From Firmicutes bacterium M10-2 (GTDB lineage Bacteria > Bacillota_I > Bacilli_A > Erysipelotrichales > Erysipelotrichaceae): a stretch of 64,000 nt of DNA. The stretch lies in assembly GCA_000403415.2 (NCBI GenBank), contig KE159692.1, forward strand, positions 105,227-169,226, written 5' to 3'. The notes beneath the pieces are model-generated. The model was not told the DNA's origin, made no database searches, and worked only from the letters and a program-made list of their open reading frames with translations. Shown here in pieces: positions 16,232 through 25,410 of this stretch (its first letter is position 1; each line of letters opens with the position of its first letter). Both the position numbers and the translations under genes were made by a program.

Positions 16232-17557
16232 ATGAAAAAAGTAAAAAATAAAAAAAAAATCAATGTAAAAGTATGGATCGTGACGGTACTTGTGATTGCA
16301 GCGCTTTTAATCGGTCTGTTCGCTTTTACGCAGAAAACAAATCAACTGGATAAGATTACCGAGGATTATGTGGAAACGTTGAATTCATCGACAGTGCGAA
16401 ACAATGTGCCTTCCTCGTTTAAAGATACATATGAAGCGAAAGATTATACATTTTACGGAGAAACGCTTTCGTTATTTGGCAATGCGTATAATAGTGACGA
16501 TGAAGATCTTGATCCGTTTATGGGAAAAGCTCTTGTTCTTCATAATATCGAAACCGGCAAAGAATACAATTTTACCTTTTCGGGCAATGCGGATGGAGCG
16601 ATACCACTGGGACAATTGGACGAAGGGGTCTATGAAATTTACATATACGACCAGTATATCAAGAAACGGGTATTTTTTGATAAACCGGTTGTTTCAGATC
16701 CTTTTGTATCGATGAGGCGCAATGGACAAGTAAAAAATATCGTTTTGGAGGCAGATCAGGATATTTTTGACAGCTATCATGTCGACCTCGATAAAAATTA
16801 TGCGTTTTTGGTCATCAAGGATACGATTCCTCAAAGCGAGATTGTCGATGTGGTGATTGATCCAAGCGGAAATGTGTTCAACGAACTGACTCAGGAAATC
16901 GAACTTGGAAACAATAATGAACAAATCAACGAAACGGCAGCTTCTTACGAACTTGCTCTCAAGGTAAAAAGCGAATTGGAAAAATACGGATTGAAAGTGC
17001 TGATCAGCAGGGACGACCAGTCTACGCCAAGCTATTACGGCGAAAGCGGACGTGTTGGTATCGGATATGAGCATCAAGCGAAAATTTTTCTGAATCTGTC
17101 AATGTGCGATGAAGAAAATATTACCAGACCGTTCTTTATCGTTTCGCCTTTCACCAATGCATCTCTTGCCAATGAGATGGCTTTTATCATGACGCAAAAC
17201 GGAGTAGAACTTGATTATCCGTATACGACAACTGACCTTTTGGCAAGCGGAGTCGTATATGACAGCTTGTTGACGGATAATGAGTACAATATAACAAATT
17301 TTTCGATCAATCCGGCTATTCGCGAAAGTGGCGGAAAAGCAACATACACAGGACAATACAATCAAGTGGGCAATGGGGTCTACAGCAATCATTACGGAAT
17401 GTACGGTGTGATGTTCATATACGCCAATATCGCGAACAGCGACAGCGTTTCTTATTACCAAAACAATCAGGATACAATCGCTTCTTCCTTGGCACAGGGA
17501 ATCGCTTCTTATTATCAATTAAAGGTGGTGGAGAGTAATGAAACTACAAGCAAGTAG
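16232..17557 (+). CDS. Membrane-anchored amidase_3-like protein lacking catalytic residues
   Basis: A 441-residue protein with one N-terminal anchor (about 12-32), an unrecognised beta-rich domain (about 60-200) and a C-terminal domain resembling N-acetylmuramoyl-L-alanine amidase (Amidase_3, about 203-430). The usual IDPGHGG zinc motif reads IDPSGNV (209-215), with no His, and the SIHxN motif reads NLSMCDE (288-294), again with no His. The helix after strand 2 (ETAASYELALKVKSELEKYG) is well kept. It is therefore probably a non-catalytic wall-binding or regulatory protein. ATG 16232 fits the extended -10 at 16194-16202; ATG 16190 would lie upstream of transcription. Confidence 0.65.
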   Translation: MKKVKNKKKINVKVWIVTVLVIAALLIGLFAFTQKTNQLDKITEDYVETLNSSTVRNNVPSSFKDTYEAKDYTFYGETLSLFGNAYNSDDEDLDPFMGKALVLHNIETGKEYNFTFSGNADGAIPLGQLDEGVYEIYIYDQYIKKRVFFDKPVVSDPFVSMRRNGQVKNIVLEADQDIFDSYHVDLDKNYAFLVIKDTIPQSEIVDVVIDPSGNVFNELTQEIELGNNNEQINETAASYELALKVKSELEKYGLKVLISRDDQSTPSYYGESGRVGIGYEHQAKIFLNLSMCDEENITRPFFIVSPFTNASLANEMAFIMTQNGVELDYPYTTTDLLASGVVYDSLLTDNEYNITNFSINPAIRESGGKATYTGQYNQVGNGVYSNHYGMYGVMFIYANIANSDSVSYYQNNQDTIASSLAQGIASYYQLKVVESNETTSK

Positions 17558-19427
17558 TATTTATAAATCGTTTGGAGCCCAAGATGTGCTCACAAATGCC
17601 AATTTAACAGTTAAAAACAACGAGAAAATCGCATTGGTTGGTCGAAACGGATGCGGAAAGACGACCTTGTTAAAGATCATCTGCAAACAGGAGGAGCCTG
17701 ATCAAGGAACGGTAACAACCGCTTCGGGAACTAAGATCGGCTATCTTTCGCAAATTACATTTTCCGATGAAGAACGGACCGTCTATGAAGAACTGCTGTC
17801 GGTCTTTGATGAACTCACGACATTGCAGTCCCGGCTTGAAAATCAGGCACTGCTTTTAGAAACGGATCATTCGCAAGCGCAACTTGATAAATACGATATG
17901 CTGCAAAACCGGTTTGAAGTGCTTGGAGGATATGACTATGAATACGAATTAAAGAATGTCTTTTTTCATTTTCAATTCGAGGAAAAAGATTTGTATAAAA
18001 AACTAAAGGAATTTTCAAGCGGGCAGCGTACACGAATCGGTTTGGTAAAACTTCTGCTGACAAAACCGGATATTTTGCTGCTGGATGAGCCGACAAACCA
18101 TTTGGATATCGATTCGATCGAATGGCTCGAAGGATATATCAAACATTATCCGGGCGCTGTGATCCTAGTCAGTCACGATCGGATGTTCCTTGATCATGTG
18201 GTGGATGAAATTGTCGAAATCGAATTCGGAAAGACGATGCGTTTTCCCGGAAGTTATACACACTATGTCAAAGCAAAAGAAGAGTATCTGGAAAAAAACC
18301 ATGAAGCATTTATTCGTCAGCAGGAAGAAATTGCCCGGATCAGCGCGTTGATTGAAAAATTTCGCTATAAGAAAAACAAAGCAGCATTTGCTCAATCGAA
18401 AATCAAGTATTTGGATCGGATGGAAAAAATCGAAGATATTCAAACGGATACTTCCGCAATCAAGGCTCGCTTTACAAGTGGTCGTAAAGGAGGAAAGCGT
18501 GTTCTCGAAATCGAAAATCTGCAAATCGGTTACGATCATCCGCTTTCGACCGTTGATCTTTTAGTGATGAAGGGCGATCGCCTTGGAATTGTAGGGCCTA
18601 ACGGAATCGGAAAATCTACATTGATCAAGACATTGATGGAAAAGCTTCCGAGTTTAAAAGGAAATTTTCATTTTGGGCATCAGTGCGATATCGGTTATTT
18701 TGATCAAGATAGTGCGCAAATCACATCGAGTAAGACTGTTCTGGATACACTATGGGATGAATATCCGATGATCGATCAAACGCAGCTGCGCAATACGCTC
18801 GCTTCGTTCTTGTTTACGCAGGAAGAAGTGTTCAAGGAAGTATACAATTTATCGGGAGGAGAAAAAGTACGCTTGGCTTTGGCCTCGCTTATGCTTGCAC
18901 ACGACAATGTATTGTTGCTGGATGAGCCGACAAATCACTTGGATATTCCGGCAAAAGAAGCACTGGAAAAAGCGCTGGAAGATTATGACGGAACCATCAT
19001 TTTTGTCAGCCATGACCGAATGTTCCTGAAAAAAATGGCCAATCGGATTATGGAAATGGGTCCTGAAAGTAAAGTGTTCAATTTCGGATATGAAGAATAT
19101 CTCGATAAAAAAGCGCACAACCTGCTCACGGAAGCAAGCAAAGAAACAAAACGACTTGCGGAAGAAACAAAAGAGGAAAGTGGCAAATCACTCTCTTTCC
19201 AAGAAGAAAAAGTATTGAAAAACCGAGTCGCAAAATTGGAAAAACTGCTTGAGGAAGCCGATGCGGATCTAGAAGCTCTAAGAGAGCTTCGTTTTGAACC
19301 GGAATATTATCAGGATTACCGAAAGATGGAGGAGCTGGATGCGCAGATCGATGACAAGCACAATGAGATTGCCAAGCTGACTCAAGAATGGGAAGAGAAG
19401 ATGACTCTTTTGGAAGGAGAGGAATAG
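17538..19427 (+). CDS. ABC-F family ATPase (YdiF-like)
   Basis: A 629-residue ABC-F protein with two ABC domains: Walker A GRNGCGKT (35-42) and GPNGIGKS (about 350), signatures FSSGQRTRIG and LSGGEKVRLA, and DEPTNHLDI in both halves. The inter-domain linker is charged and helical. A C-terminal coiled coil (about 540-625) follows. ABC-F proteins act on the ribosome, not in transport; some protect against antibiotics. It overlaps the upstream gene by 20 bp and ends before a shared terminator. Confidence 0.93.
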   Translation: MKLQASSIYKSFGAQDVLTNANLTVKNNEKIALVGRNGCGKTTLLKIICKQEEPDQGTVTTASGTKIGYLSQITFSDEERTVYEELLSVFDELTTLQSRLENQALLLETDHSQAQLDKYDMLQNRFEVLGGYDYEYELKNVFFHFQFEEKDLYKKLKEFSSGQRTRIGLVKLLLTKPDILLLDEPTNHLDIDSIEWLEGYIKHYPGAVILVSHDRMFLDHVVDEIVEIEFGKTMRFPGSYTHYVKAKEEYLEKNHEAFIRQQEEIARISALIEKFRYKKNKAAFAQSKIKYLDRMEKIEDIQTDTSAIKARFTSGRKGGKRVLEIENLQIGYDHPLSTVDLLVMKGDRLGIVGPNGIGKSTLIKTLMEKLPSLKGNFHFGHQCDIGYFDQDSAQITSSKTVLDTLWDEYPMIDQTQLRNTLASFLFTQEEVFKEVYNLSGGEKVRLALASLMLAHDNVLLLDEPTNHLDIPAKEALEKALEDYDGTIIFVSHDRMFLKKMANRIMEMGPESKVFNFGYEEYLDKKAHNLLTEASKETKRLAEETKEESGKSLSFQEEKVLKNRVAKLEKLLEEADADLEALRELRFEPEYYQDYRKMEELDAQIDDKHNEIAKLTQEWEEKMTLLEGEE

Positions 19428-19475
19428 TGCCTGGGTCATCTGGCGCTTTTAAACATACAGTAAAAATCAATACAA

Positions 19476-19510
19476 AATGCAGTCAATGAGATGGTATTGT
19501 TGACTGCATT
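19476..19510. terminator. Shared terminator between convergent genes
   Basis: AATGCAGTCAA pairs with TTGACTGCATT around an 13-nt loop. It lies between the ABC-F gene and the CPBP pair on the other strand. Confidence 0.75.
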
Positions 19511-19511
19511 C

Positions 19512-20165
19512 TTATATCCAATGATTCATTTTTTGTATCCAGTTATGTTTTATCGCATAGTAAATGATATACAACAATACAAGCAATGAGAAAAGAGAAA
19601 AAGGAACGATTCTCATCTGAACCTGAAATTGAAAAAATATACTGATCCAAAGATTGTTTGTCTTGCTGAAAAAGAGCGTATAGATCCATTGGAAAAATAT
19701 AAAATAAATAATCCCGCTAACTGTCAATAAAGATGATCCAGCGACATGAAACCAATTACGAATGAAAAATAGGCTTAGAAATAAGAATAAGCTCAATAAA
19801 ATGTTTAGAAAGATAGAAAAACTGTTTGTATGATTCTTTCTTGTTAATGAAAAAAGAATACCTCTCAAAAGAAATTGTTCATAAAAAGCTCTACAAAAGA
19901 AATCATTGACCAGCAATATTATTTTTTCTTGAATTGAAAGCGACCACATAAAAAGTAGAGTCAGGACAAACAGGCTTATTACAAACCATGAACGTATAGA
20001 AAAATATTCTTTTTTTATCAAATGGCTATTAATAATGCAAAATAGAAAAAGAATTGCTCCATGCAGGATAGCTTCCAACCAAAACGACAGATTCGAGAGG
20101 AAACAGTCAAAAAGCAGAAATGAAATGAAAATACCAATAAAATTGATCAAGACAGGATATTTCAT
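19512..20165 (-). CDS. CPBP-like membrane protein with degenerate active site
   Basis: A 217-residue, very hydrophobic membrane protein with about seven helices. It resembles the CPBP (CAAX protease / bacteriocin-processing) family, but the EExxxR motif reads EQFLLR (Glu96, Gln97, Arg101): the second Glu is Gln. The later His residues are not clear either. It may be an inactive paralogue, an immunity protein or a partner of the active CPBP protein directly upstream, which it overlaps by ATGA. The region is AT-rich compared with its neighbours. Confidence 0.65.
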   Translation of the reverse strand: MKYPVLINFIGIFISFLLFDCFLSNLSFWLEAILHGAILFLFCIINSHLIKKEYFSIRSWFVISLFVLTLLFMWSLSIQEKIILLVNDFFCRAFYEQFLLRGILFSLTRKNHTNSFSIFLNILLSLFLFLSLFFIRNWFHVAGSSLLTVSGIIYFIFFQWIYTLFFSKTNNLWISIFFQFQVQMRIVPFSLFSLLVLLYIIYYAIKHNWIQKMNHWI

Positions 20166-20806
20166 GATTTCTCCTTTCGTAGCAGTACATTGTGTTTGAT
20201 AAACAAGTAGACTAGATTCAATATAAAGATTAACACAAATATATTTGTGAATTGAAAGTAATTAATGAAAAAATGGATAGTGGTTGTTAATAGAAGGTTG
20301 TGACTCAAATAAAAGATAAGACATAACAGAAGACTGGCGAAAAAAATCCAGATTAAAGCTATTCTCAAATCTTCGTGCTGAGCCAATAATTTAGGAATAT
20401 GGATTCCGGTAAACAAAAGCGATGTGAATAAAGTGGCTTTGATCGAGGAATAGAATTTTAAAAAAGAAGAATAATAAATTCCTCTAAAAATGATTTCTTC
20501 TGCAAATGCTATATTGATCAAAGCGATTATGAATAAAGCCAGACCATCTTGAAGAGGTGCAAAATCGGTAAAGAAGATCCATAGCACAACGAGAGAGTTT
20601 AAACCAATTAAAAAGTTAAAACAAAAAAAGCTTTTATTCAAAATTTTTTTGTTCCACAGGCAAATAGGGATGATTGTGAGAAAGGTAAAAATATAATTGA
20701 GCAAGATGATCTGTAAATTATTAAGCTGGCAATAACTGGTAAAGAACCATGAGATCATTACTGACAATGCGTAGTAAATATATGACAAAGATAATCTTTT
20801 TTTCAT
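20162..20806 (-). CDS. CPBP family intramembrane metalloprotease
   Basis: A 214-residue membrane protein with the three CPBP motifs intact: EEIIFR (Glu103, Glu104, Arg108), FTGIH (His136) and HFFIN (His178, Asn182). These form the glutamate-type active site that cleaves within the membrane. Family members process prenylated proteins in eukaryotes and give bacteriocin self-immunity in lactobacilli. No bacteriocin gene was found beside it. It overlaps both neighbours by 4 bp, so it is translationally coupled to the flavoprotein and the degenerate paralogue. Confidence 0.85.
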   Translation of the reverse strand: MKKRLSLSYIYYALSVMISWFFTSYCQLNNLQIILLNYIFTFLTIIPICLWNKKILNKSFFCFNFLIGLNSLVVLWIFFTDFAPLQDGLALFIIALINIAFAEEIIFRGIYYSSFLKFYSSIKATLFTSLLFTGIHIPKLLAQHEDLRIALIWIFFASLLLCLIFYLSHNLLLTTTIHFFINYFQFTNIFVLIFILNLVYLFIKHNVLLRKEKS

Positions 20807-21831
20807 AAATAGTCCTTCCTATACAGCATAAGATCAAAATCGCCCTCAACGGTATACAAATGATCCATCAGGGTTTTCGATCCTTCGATCTCATTGGCAG
20901 CGATCGATTTCCACACATGAAACGGAGTATGGATGATTGTCTGTGCTTTTCCCGTAAACTCTTCCGTAACCGTGCTTTCTTTTTTTCCTAAAATGATCCG
21001 ATATTGTTTTTGAAGATCCGTATAATCCATGTCGAAAACGATATCGTTTCCTTTGTATGAAGCGGGATCGTAAAGCGCTGCCATTTGTTTTGTGAAAGTC
21101 AGAGCGTCATCTTGTTTCTCACCGTTTTTCGTTACTCCCCAGCTCGCATCCGCCATTTGCTCGAACATTTCTCTCGGAAAAAGAAGCTCTTTCAATTTTT
21201 CGGCTGTCTGAGAGGAAATTTGATTTCGCGCAAACTCCTTTCCGGCTTGCCGAACGAGTGCAAGATAGCTTTGAGTACGATCGGACAATTCGGGAATGTC
21301 GAAAAGTTCGCCCTGCCCGCAAAACAAAGTCGTATAGTTTCCTTTGCCGCAGATCTTATCGAACTGAGATATAACACTTTCGTAATTTGCTTGAGAAGTG
21401 TAAAATCCGCACGTGGAAATCAATACAGTTTTCTTTTGACCCATATCGTATCTTGCAGGATGGCTGCCGCCATCGGCGTTTTGGGTCATAAAAGGCAGGC
21501 TTAGCGGAAGCTGACGGTCGATGAGCATTTTAAGCATACCGGGCAAACTGTAATAATAAAGAGGGAAGCTCCAGATCGTTATATCGGCCCCTAACAGCTT
21601 TTCAAGAATGAAGGACATATCATCTTTGATCATACATTGGCCCGGTGTCGTTTTCCAGCAGGAAAAACAGCCCCGGCAAGATTTGATGTCCATTTGCGAA
21701 ATGTGAAGCGTTTCAATTTGAGGCAAAGCATTTTGTTGTGCCTTGCATATTCCTTCCAAAAATGCATTTGTCAGCTGAAGCGTATTGCTTCGGTCCCCTT
21801 TCGGGCTGCCGTTGATCACCAGTATCTTCAT
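20803..21831 (-). CDS. Flavodoxin-like NAD(P)H-dependent oxidoreductase with C-terminal extension
   Basis: A 342-residue protein. The first 190 residues are an NAD(P)H:FMN reductase/flavodoxin fold (start ILVINGSPKGDRSNT; flavin and substrate region CRGCFSCW at 53-60; SFPLYYYSLPGMLKMLIDR). The last 90 residues form a second domain that may be SCP2-like. CxxCxxC-type sequences in this family often mark iron-sulfur flavoproteins. It is first in an overlapped operon with two CPBP proteins. Its base composition is richer in GC than that of the CPBP genes. Confidence 0.8.
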   Translation of the reverse strand: MKILVINGSPKGDRSNTLQLTNAFLEGICKAQQNALPQIETLHISQMDIKSCRGCFSCWKTTPGQCMIKDDMSFILEKLLGADITIWSFPLYYYSLPGMLKMLIDRQLPLSLPFMTQNADGGSHPARYDMGQKKTVLISTCGFYTSQANYESVISQFDKICGKGNYTTLFCGQGELFDIPELSDRTQSYLALVRQAGKEFARNQISSQTAEKLKELLFPREMFEQMADASWGVTKNGEKQDDALTFTKQMAALYDPASYKGNDIVFDMDYTDLQKQYRIILGKKESTVTEEFTGKAQTIIHTPFHVWKSIAANEIEGSKTLMDHLYTVEGDFDLMLYRKDYL

Positions 21832-21861
21832 AAATCAGATCCTTTCTTTTCCTCATTATAA

Positions 21862-21888
21862 AAAACCTAGCACGCAAATACTAGGTTT
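21862..21888 (-). terminator. Terminator of the glycyl radical enzyme gene
   Basis: AAACCTAG and CTAGGTTT form a stem around a 10-nt loop; on the minus strand it is followed by T-rich sequence. Confidence 0.75.
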
Positions 21889-21913
21889 ACTGAAAAGAGC
21901 ATGTCCATTTGTT

Positions 21914-24328
21914 TCATAGTGCCTGTTCTGTACGGCCAATGATATCATCTTGGGTCTTGTGGCTGAGCACATTGAAGAACGCGCTGTATCCAGCCACACG
22001 CACGATCAGATCTTTGTGCTTTTCCGGATGAGCCTGCGCATCTAGCAGCGTTTCTTTGGAAACGATATTGTACTGGACATGATAGCCATGCAGACGATTG
22101 AAAAAAGTTCGGATCAGCATTTCGAGCTTCTTTTTGTTTTCTTCGGTTGCAAGCATTTGCGGAGTCATCTTCTGGTTCAAGAGCACGCCGCCCGTGATCT
22201 TTTCGGTATTCAGCTTGGATACCGACTTGAAAACTGCCGTAGGTCCGTTTTGATCCGCGTTGTGGGCCGGAGAGCAGCCTTCTGCCAAAGGCTCGAACGC
22301 CTTGCGGCCATCAGGTGTCGCCATTGTTTGCATACCTTGTCCGACATTGGCACTGATCGAAGACGTTCCGCCGTAGCGAATGCCGCCGATCGGTCCCCGT
22401 TGGAAACGGGTACTCGGATATTTTTCGATTTCATCCAAATAGCAAGCATACGCGTCGACAATTAACTGATCCACTTCGTCATTGTCGTTGCCGTATTTAG
22501 GAGCGTCATGTACGAGCATACGCTGGATCTTCTTGTTTTCTTCGGAAGAAAAATCATCAAGGATCGCATCCCATAGCTGCTTTGGTGTGATCCGTTTTTC
22601 TTCGAACACGATTTTTTTGATTGCTGCCAGCGAATCGGCCATATTGGCAATACCTACCTGCAATCCCGAAATAAAGTCATATACCGCACCGCCTTCTTTG
22701 ATCGTTTTTCCTCTGGAAAGACAATCGTCGGTCAGCGTAGAACAAAGAATGTCCGGAACATCTCTTTCGGATGCTTTATCGATCGCGTTTTCCACGATCA
22801 CGCTGTATCTGGTCATTTCGCGGATCGTGTGATCCCATGCATTGAACAGCTCGTCATAATTTTTCATGTCCTTGAAATGCCCATATCCTTTCACGAACCG
22901 TTTCCCGGAAGTAAGATCCATGCCATCGTTCATTGCCGTAAGGAGCAGGCGAGGGAAGTTGAGATAGCTCATACCGGTGCAGCGATAGCCCCATTTTCCC
23001 GGAACCGCCGTTTCCACGCAGCCGATCGCGCTGTAATTGTAGGCATCTTCTTCTTTGACGCCCCAGTTCATGAACGAAGGAATGATGATCTCGTCGTTGT
23101 TGAAGGCCGGCATACCGAAACCAAGCTTCATGACCTCGATGCACTGATCGAAAAAATCTTTGTTCATGTTTTTATGATAGCGGACCGTCAAATTCGGCTG
23201 GGTCAGCCTTGTTTGAGCAACCGATCTGAGAACAAGAAAAGACAATTCGTTGACTGCATCCTTTTTATCCGGCGTTTGTCCGCCGATCGTCACGTTTTGA
23301 TACATCGGAGAGCCTGCAGAACTGAGCGTATGGGTCTGGCTTCTGACTTTGTTGATCGTCAGCGTCTTGATCCACAAGCACGTAAGCAGCTCCAGAGCCT
23401 GATCTTCCGTTATTTTTTTCGAGCGGATATCGTGGATATAGTAAGGATACATATATTGATCGAAACGTCCGTAACTTAACGAATGTCCGTTGGATTCGAT
23501 CTGCAGCACGACCTGAATGAGCCATACCGCCTGGATCGCTTCGCGAAACGAGGAAGCGGGTTCATAAGGGACCTTGCGACATATACGGCTCATTTCCAGA
23601 AGCTCCTGCTTTCGCGTCTCTTCTTTTTCTGTCAAGGCCATTTCATAAGCAAGTTTGCTGTAACGCTCGCTGAAATGGCGGACCACTTCGATCGTAATCA
23701 GGACCGCTTTATAAAATACGTATTGATCGATCGCATTCGGATCGGTCAGATCAAGAGAGTTTTTATATTTCTTCGCCCGCTCTTCATAGTCCTTCAACCC
23801 GAAACGAAGCAGTTTTTCGTAATTCACGGCTAAGTGGGCATCTCCGGCATTGAGCTTTCCTTCCATTCCGAATACACCGGTTTCCATAAAGACCGAAACT
23901 TCATCCGGAAGCAGGGCCCCTCCTCTTGCACGAAGATTGTTGTTGTTCCAGAAAGGAGCGATCTCGCGCAGCTTTTTCTTCGTTTCTTCCGTAATATAGA
24001 AAACGTCGCCATCTCGTTTTTCAAATTGATCAAGCTCATCGATCGCGAATTTCATCGTATATTCCGGAAAAATCGGCGCGTTGCGATTTTTTGAAGCTTG
24101 ATTGCCGGCAAGAAGCGATTTCTCTTCGATATAGATCGGCATTTTTTCAAGGATGTTTTTCAGCATGAGCGCTCTCATCATGACTCGCGGCTGTTCTTGA
24201 TGTTCTTTATAAGCTTCTGTTGCATAAACGGCGCGATGAGCGTCGATATACGGTTTTTCTTCGAGAACTTCTTCGCGGAATGCCTGCATACGATCCGTCA
24301 GTTTTCCAAATAGTTTTACGTTTTCCAT
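21914..24328 (-). CDS. Glycyl radical enzyme of the YbiW (PflF) type
   Basis: An 804-residue glycyl radical enzyme. The thiyl Cys is Cys437 in GCVETAVPGKWG, the catalytic Glu is Glu439, and the radical Gly is Gly780 in RVAGYSAFF. The motifs NGHSLSYGRFDQY (280-292), ETAVPGKWGYRCTGMSY and the KSVSKLNTEK/GGVLLNQK region match E. coli YbiW rather than pyruvate formate-lyase, glycerol dehydratase or CutC. YbiW has been reported to open the ring of 1,5-anhydroglucitol 6-phosphate. If that holds here, the product would be a 1-deoxy-fructose phosphate; no aldolase or PTS for it is in the window. The activase and a DeoR regulator are divergent neighbours. Start supported by GAAAGGAA. Confidence 0.88.
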   Translation of the reverse strand: MENVKLFGKLTDRMQAFREEVLEEKPYIDAHRAVYATEAYKEHQEQPRVMMRALMLKNILEKMPIYIEEKSLLAGNQASKNRNAPIFPEYTMKFAIDELDQFEKRDGDVFYITEETKKKLREIAPFWNNNNLRARGGALLPDEVSVFMETGVFGMEGKLNAGDAHLAVNYEKLLRFGLKDYEERAKKYKNSLDLTDPNAIDQYVFYKAVLITIEVVRHFSERYSKLAYEMALTEKEETRKQELLEMSRICRKVPYEPASSFREAIQAVWLIQVVLQIESNGHSLSYGRFDQYMYPYYIHDIRSKKITEDQALELLTCLWIKTLTINKVRSQTHTLSSAGSPMYQNVTIGGQTPDKKDAVNELSFLVLRSVAQTRLTQPNLTVRYHKNMNKDFFDQCIEVMKLGFGMPAFNNDEIIIPSFMNWGVKEEDAYNYSAIGCVETAVPGKWGYRCTGMSYLNFPRLLLTAMNDGMDLTSGKRFVKGYGHFKDMKNYDELFNAWDHTIREMTRYSVIVENAIDKASERDVPDILCSTLTDDCLSRGKTIKEGGAVYDFISGLQVGIANMADSLAAIKKIVFEEKRITPKQLWDAILDDFSSEENKKIQRMLVHDAPKYGNDNDEVDQLIVDAYACYLDEIEKYPSTRFQRGPIGGIRYGGTSSISANVGQGMQTMATPDGRKAFEPLAEGCSPAHNADQNGPTAVFKSVSKLNTEKITGGVLLNQKMTPQMLATEENKKKLEMLIRTFFNRLHGYHVQYNIVSKETLLDAQAHPEKHKDLIVRVAGYSAFFNVLSHKTQDDIIGRTEQAL

Positions 24329-24351
24329 AGTGATTCCTTTCGTTTGAAATT

Positions 24352-24388
24352 ATAATTTTGTATTTTTTCATCTAAAATATAAAATTAT
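24352..24388. promoter_or_regulatory. Long inverted repeat between glycyl radical enzyme and activase genes
   Basis: ATAATTTTGTATTTT (24352-24366) and AAAATATAAAATTAT (24374-24388) form a 15-bp inverted repeat with one mismatch and a 7-bp centre. It lies in the divergent 147-bp gap and is a candidate binding site for the DeoR regulator encoded at 25411. Confidence 0.5.
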
Positions 24389-24441
24389 CGAAAATATTTG
24401 TCAATATGAAATAATAAAAACTTTCATTCGAAAGAAAATGG

Positions 24442-24469
24442 TTGTGATTTGAAGAATTCTTGATATACT
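24442..24469 (+). promoter_or_regulatory. Activase promoter, apparently leaderless
   Basis: TTGTGA (24442-24447), 16-bp spacer, TATACT (24464-24469). Only six bases separate the -10 from the ATG at 24476, and no Shine-Dalgarno fits. Transcription would start at or within a base or two of the start codon. Confidence 0.5.
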
Positions 24470-24475
24470 GAAAGC

Positions 24476-25402
24476 ATGAAAAAGATCGAAGAAAAAGAAA
24501 GCCGCCATCAAAGCGGTATCGTATGCAATATTCAAAAGTTCAGTGTCAATGACGGACCAGGCATCCGTACCGTCGTCTTTTTAAAAGGCTGTCCTTTGCA
24601 CTGCGTCTGGTGCGCCAATCCGGAAAGTCAATGCGCCAGAGCTCAAGTGCTCTGGGATCGACGCAAATGTGCGCACTGTCTGCGTTGTATAAAAGTTTGC
24701 GCAAAACATGCAATTTCATTTCATGAAGATCATTTCCATATCGAGCCTTCTCTATGCGACAGATGCGGTGAATGCATCAAAGAATGTTCAGGCCTTGCAT
24801 TGAAAAAGGAAGGAAAAAGCAAAACCGTACAGCAAGTGCTTGATGTCGTTTTACAGGATCGTCCTTTTTATGAAGAAAGTGGCGGCGGGATCACGTTATC
24901 AGGCGGAGAACTGCTTGCACAGCCTGAGTTTGCGATCGCGATCTTGAAAGCCGCACACGAGGAATGCCTGCATACGGCGTGCGAAAGCACCGGATTTGCG
25001 CTGAAAGAAGTGTTCGAATCCGTCATGCGTTACGTGGATTGGATCTATGTGGATATGAAGCATTGGGATCCGATCAAACATAAAGAAGGAACAGGTGTGT
25101 CGAATGATTTGATCTTATCCAACATGAAATTTGCGATCGATCAAGGGTATAATGTCCATGTAAGGATCCCGGTCATTCCCGATTTCAACGATACCCTCGA
25201 AGATGCGGTGCAGTTTTCGAAAGCGTTGAAAGAAGTCGGAGCGAAAGAAGTGCAGCTGCTTCCGTTCCATCAATTTGGCGAAAATAAATACGATATGCTT
25301 GATCAAAACTATGCCTACGAAAACCGAAGCGCATTTCAAAGGGAAGATCTTGAAGAATACCGAAAAGTATTTCTCAATGAGGGGATCAACGCATTTTTTT
25401 AA
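24476..25402 (+). CDS. Glycyl-radical enzyme activating protein (radical SAM)
   Basis: A 308-residue activase. The radical SAM cluster motif is CPLHCVWC (Cys39, Cys43, Cys46), followed by a ferredoxin-like insert with eight Cys (65, 68, 71, 75 and 94, 97, 100, 104) for two further 4Fe-4S clusters, as in activases of the YbiY, GDH and CutD groups but not in the short PflA. GGITLSGGE (about 136-144) binds SAM. It should install the radical on Gly780 of the divergent enzyme. The sequence upstream gives no ribosome-binding site; see the leaderless promoter. Confidence 0.92.
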   Translation: MKKIEEKESRHQSGIVCNIQKFSVNDGPGIRTVVFLKGCPLHCVWCANPESQCARAQVLWDRRKCAHCLRCIKVCAKHAISFHEDHFHIEPSLCDRCGECIKECSGLALKKEGKSKTVQQVLDVVLQDRPFYEESGGGITLSGGELLAQPEFAIAILKAAHEECLHTACESTGFALKEVFESVMRYVDWIYVDMKHWDPIKHKEGTGVSNDLILSNMKFAIDQGYNVHVRIPVIPDFNDTLEDAVQFSKALKEVGAKEVQLLPFHQFGENKYDMLDQNYAYENRSAFQREDLEEYRKVFLNEGINAFF

Positions 25403-25410
25403 GGAGAATT

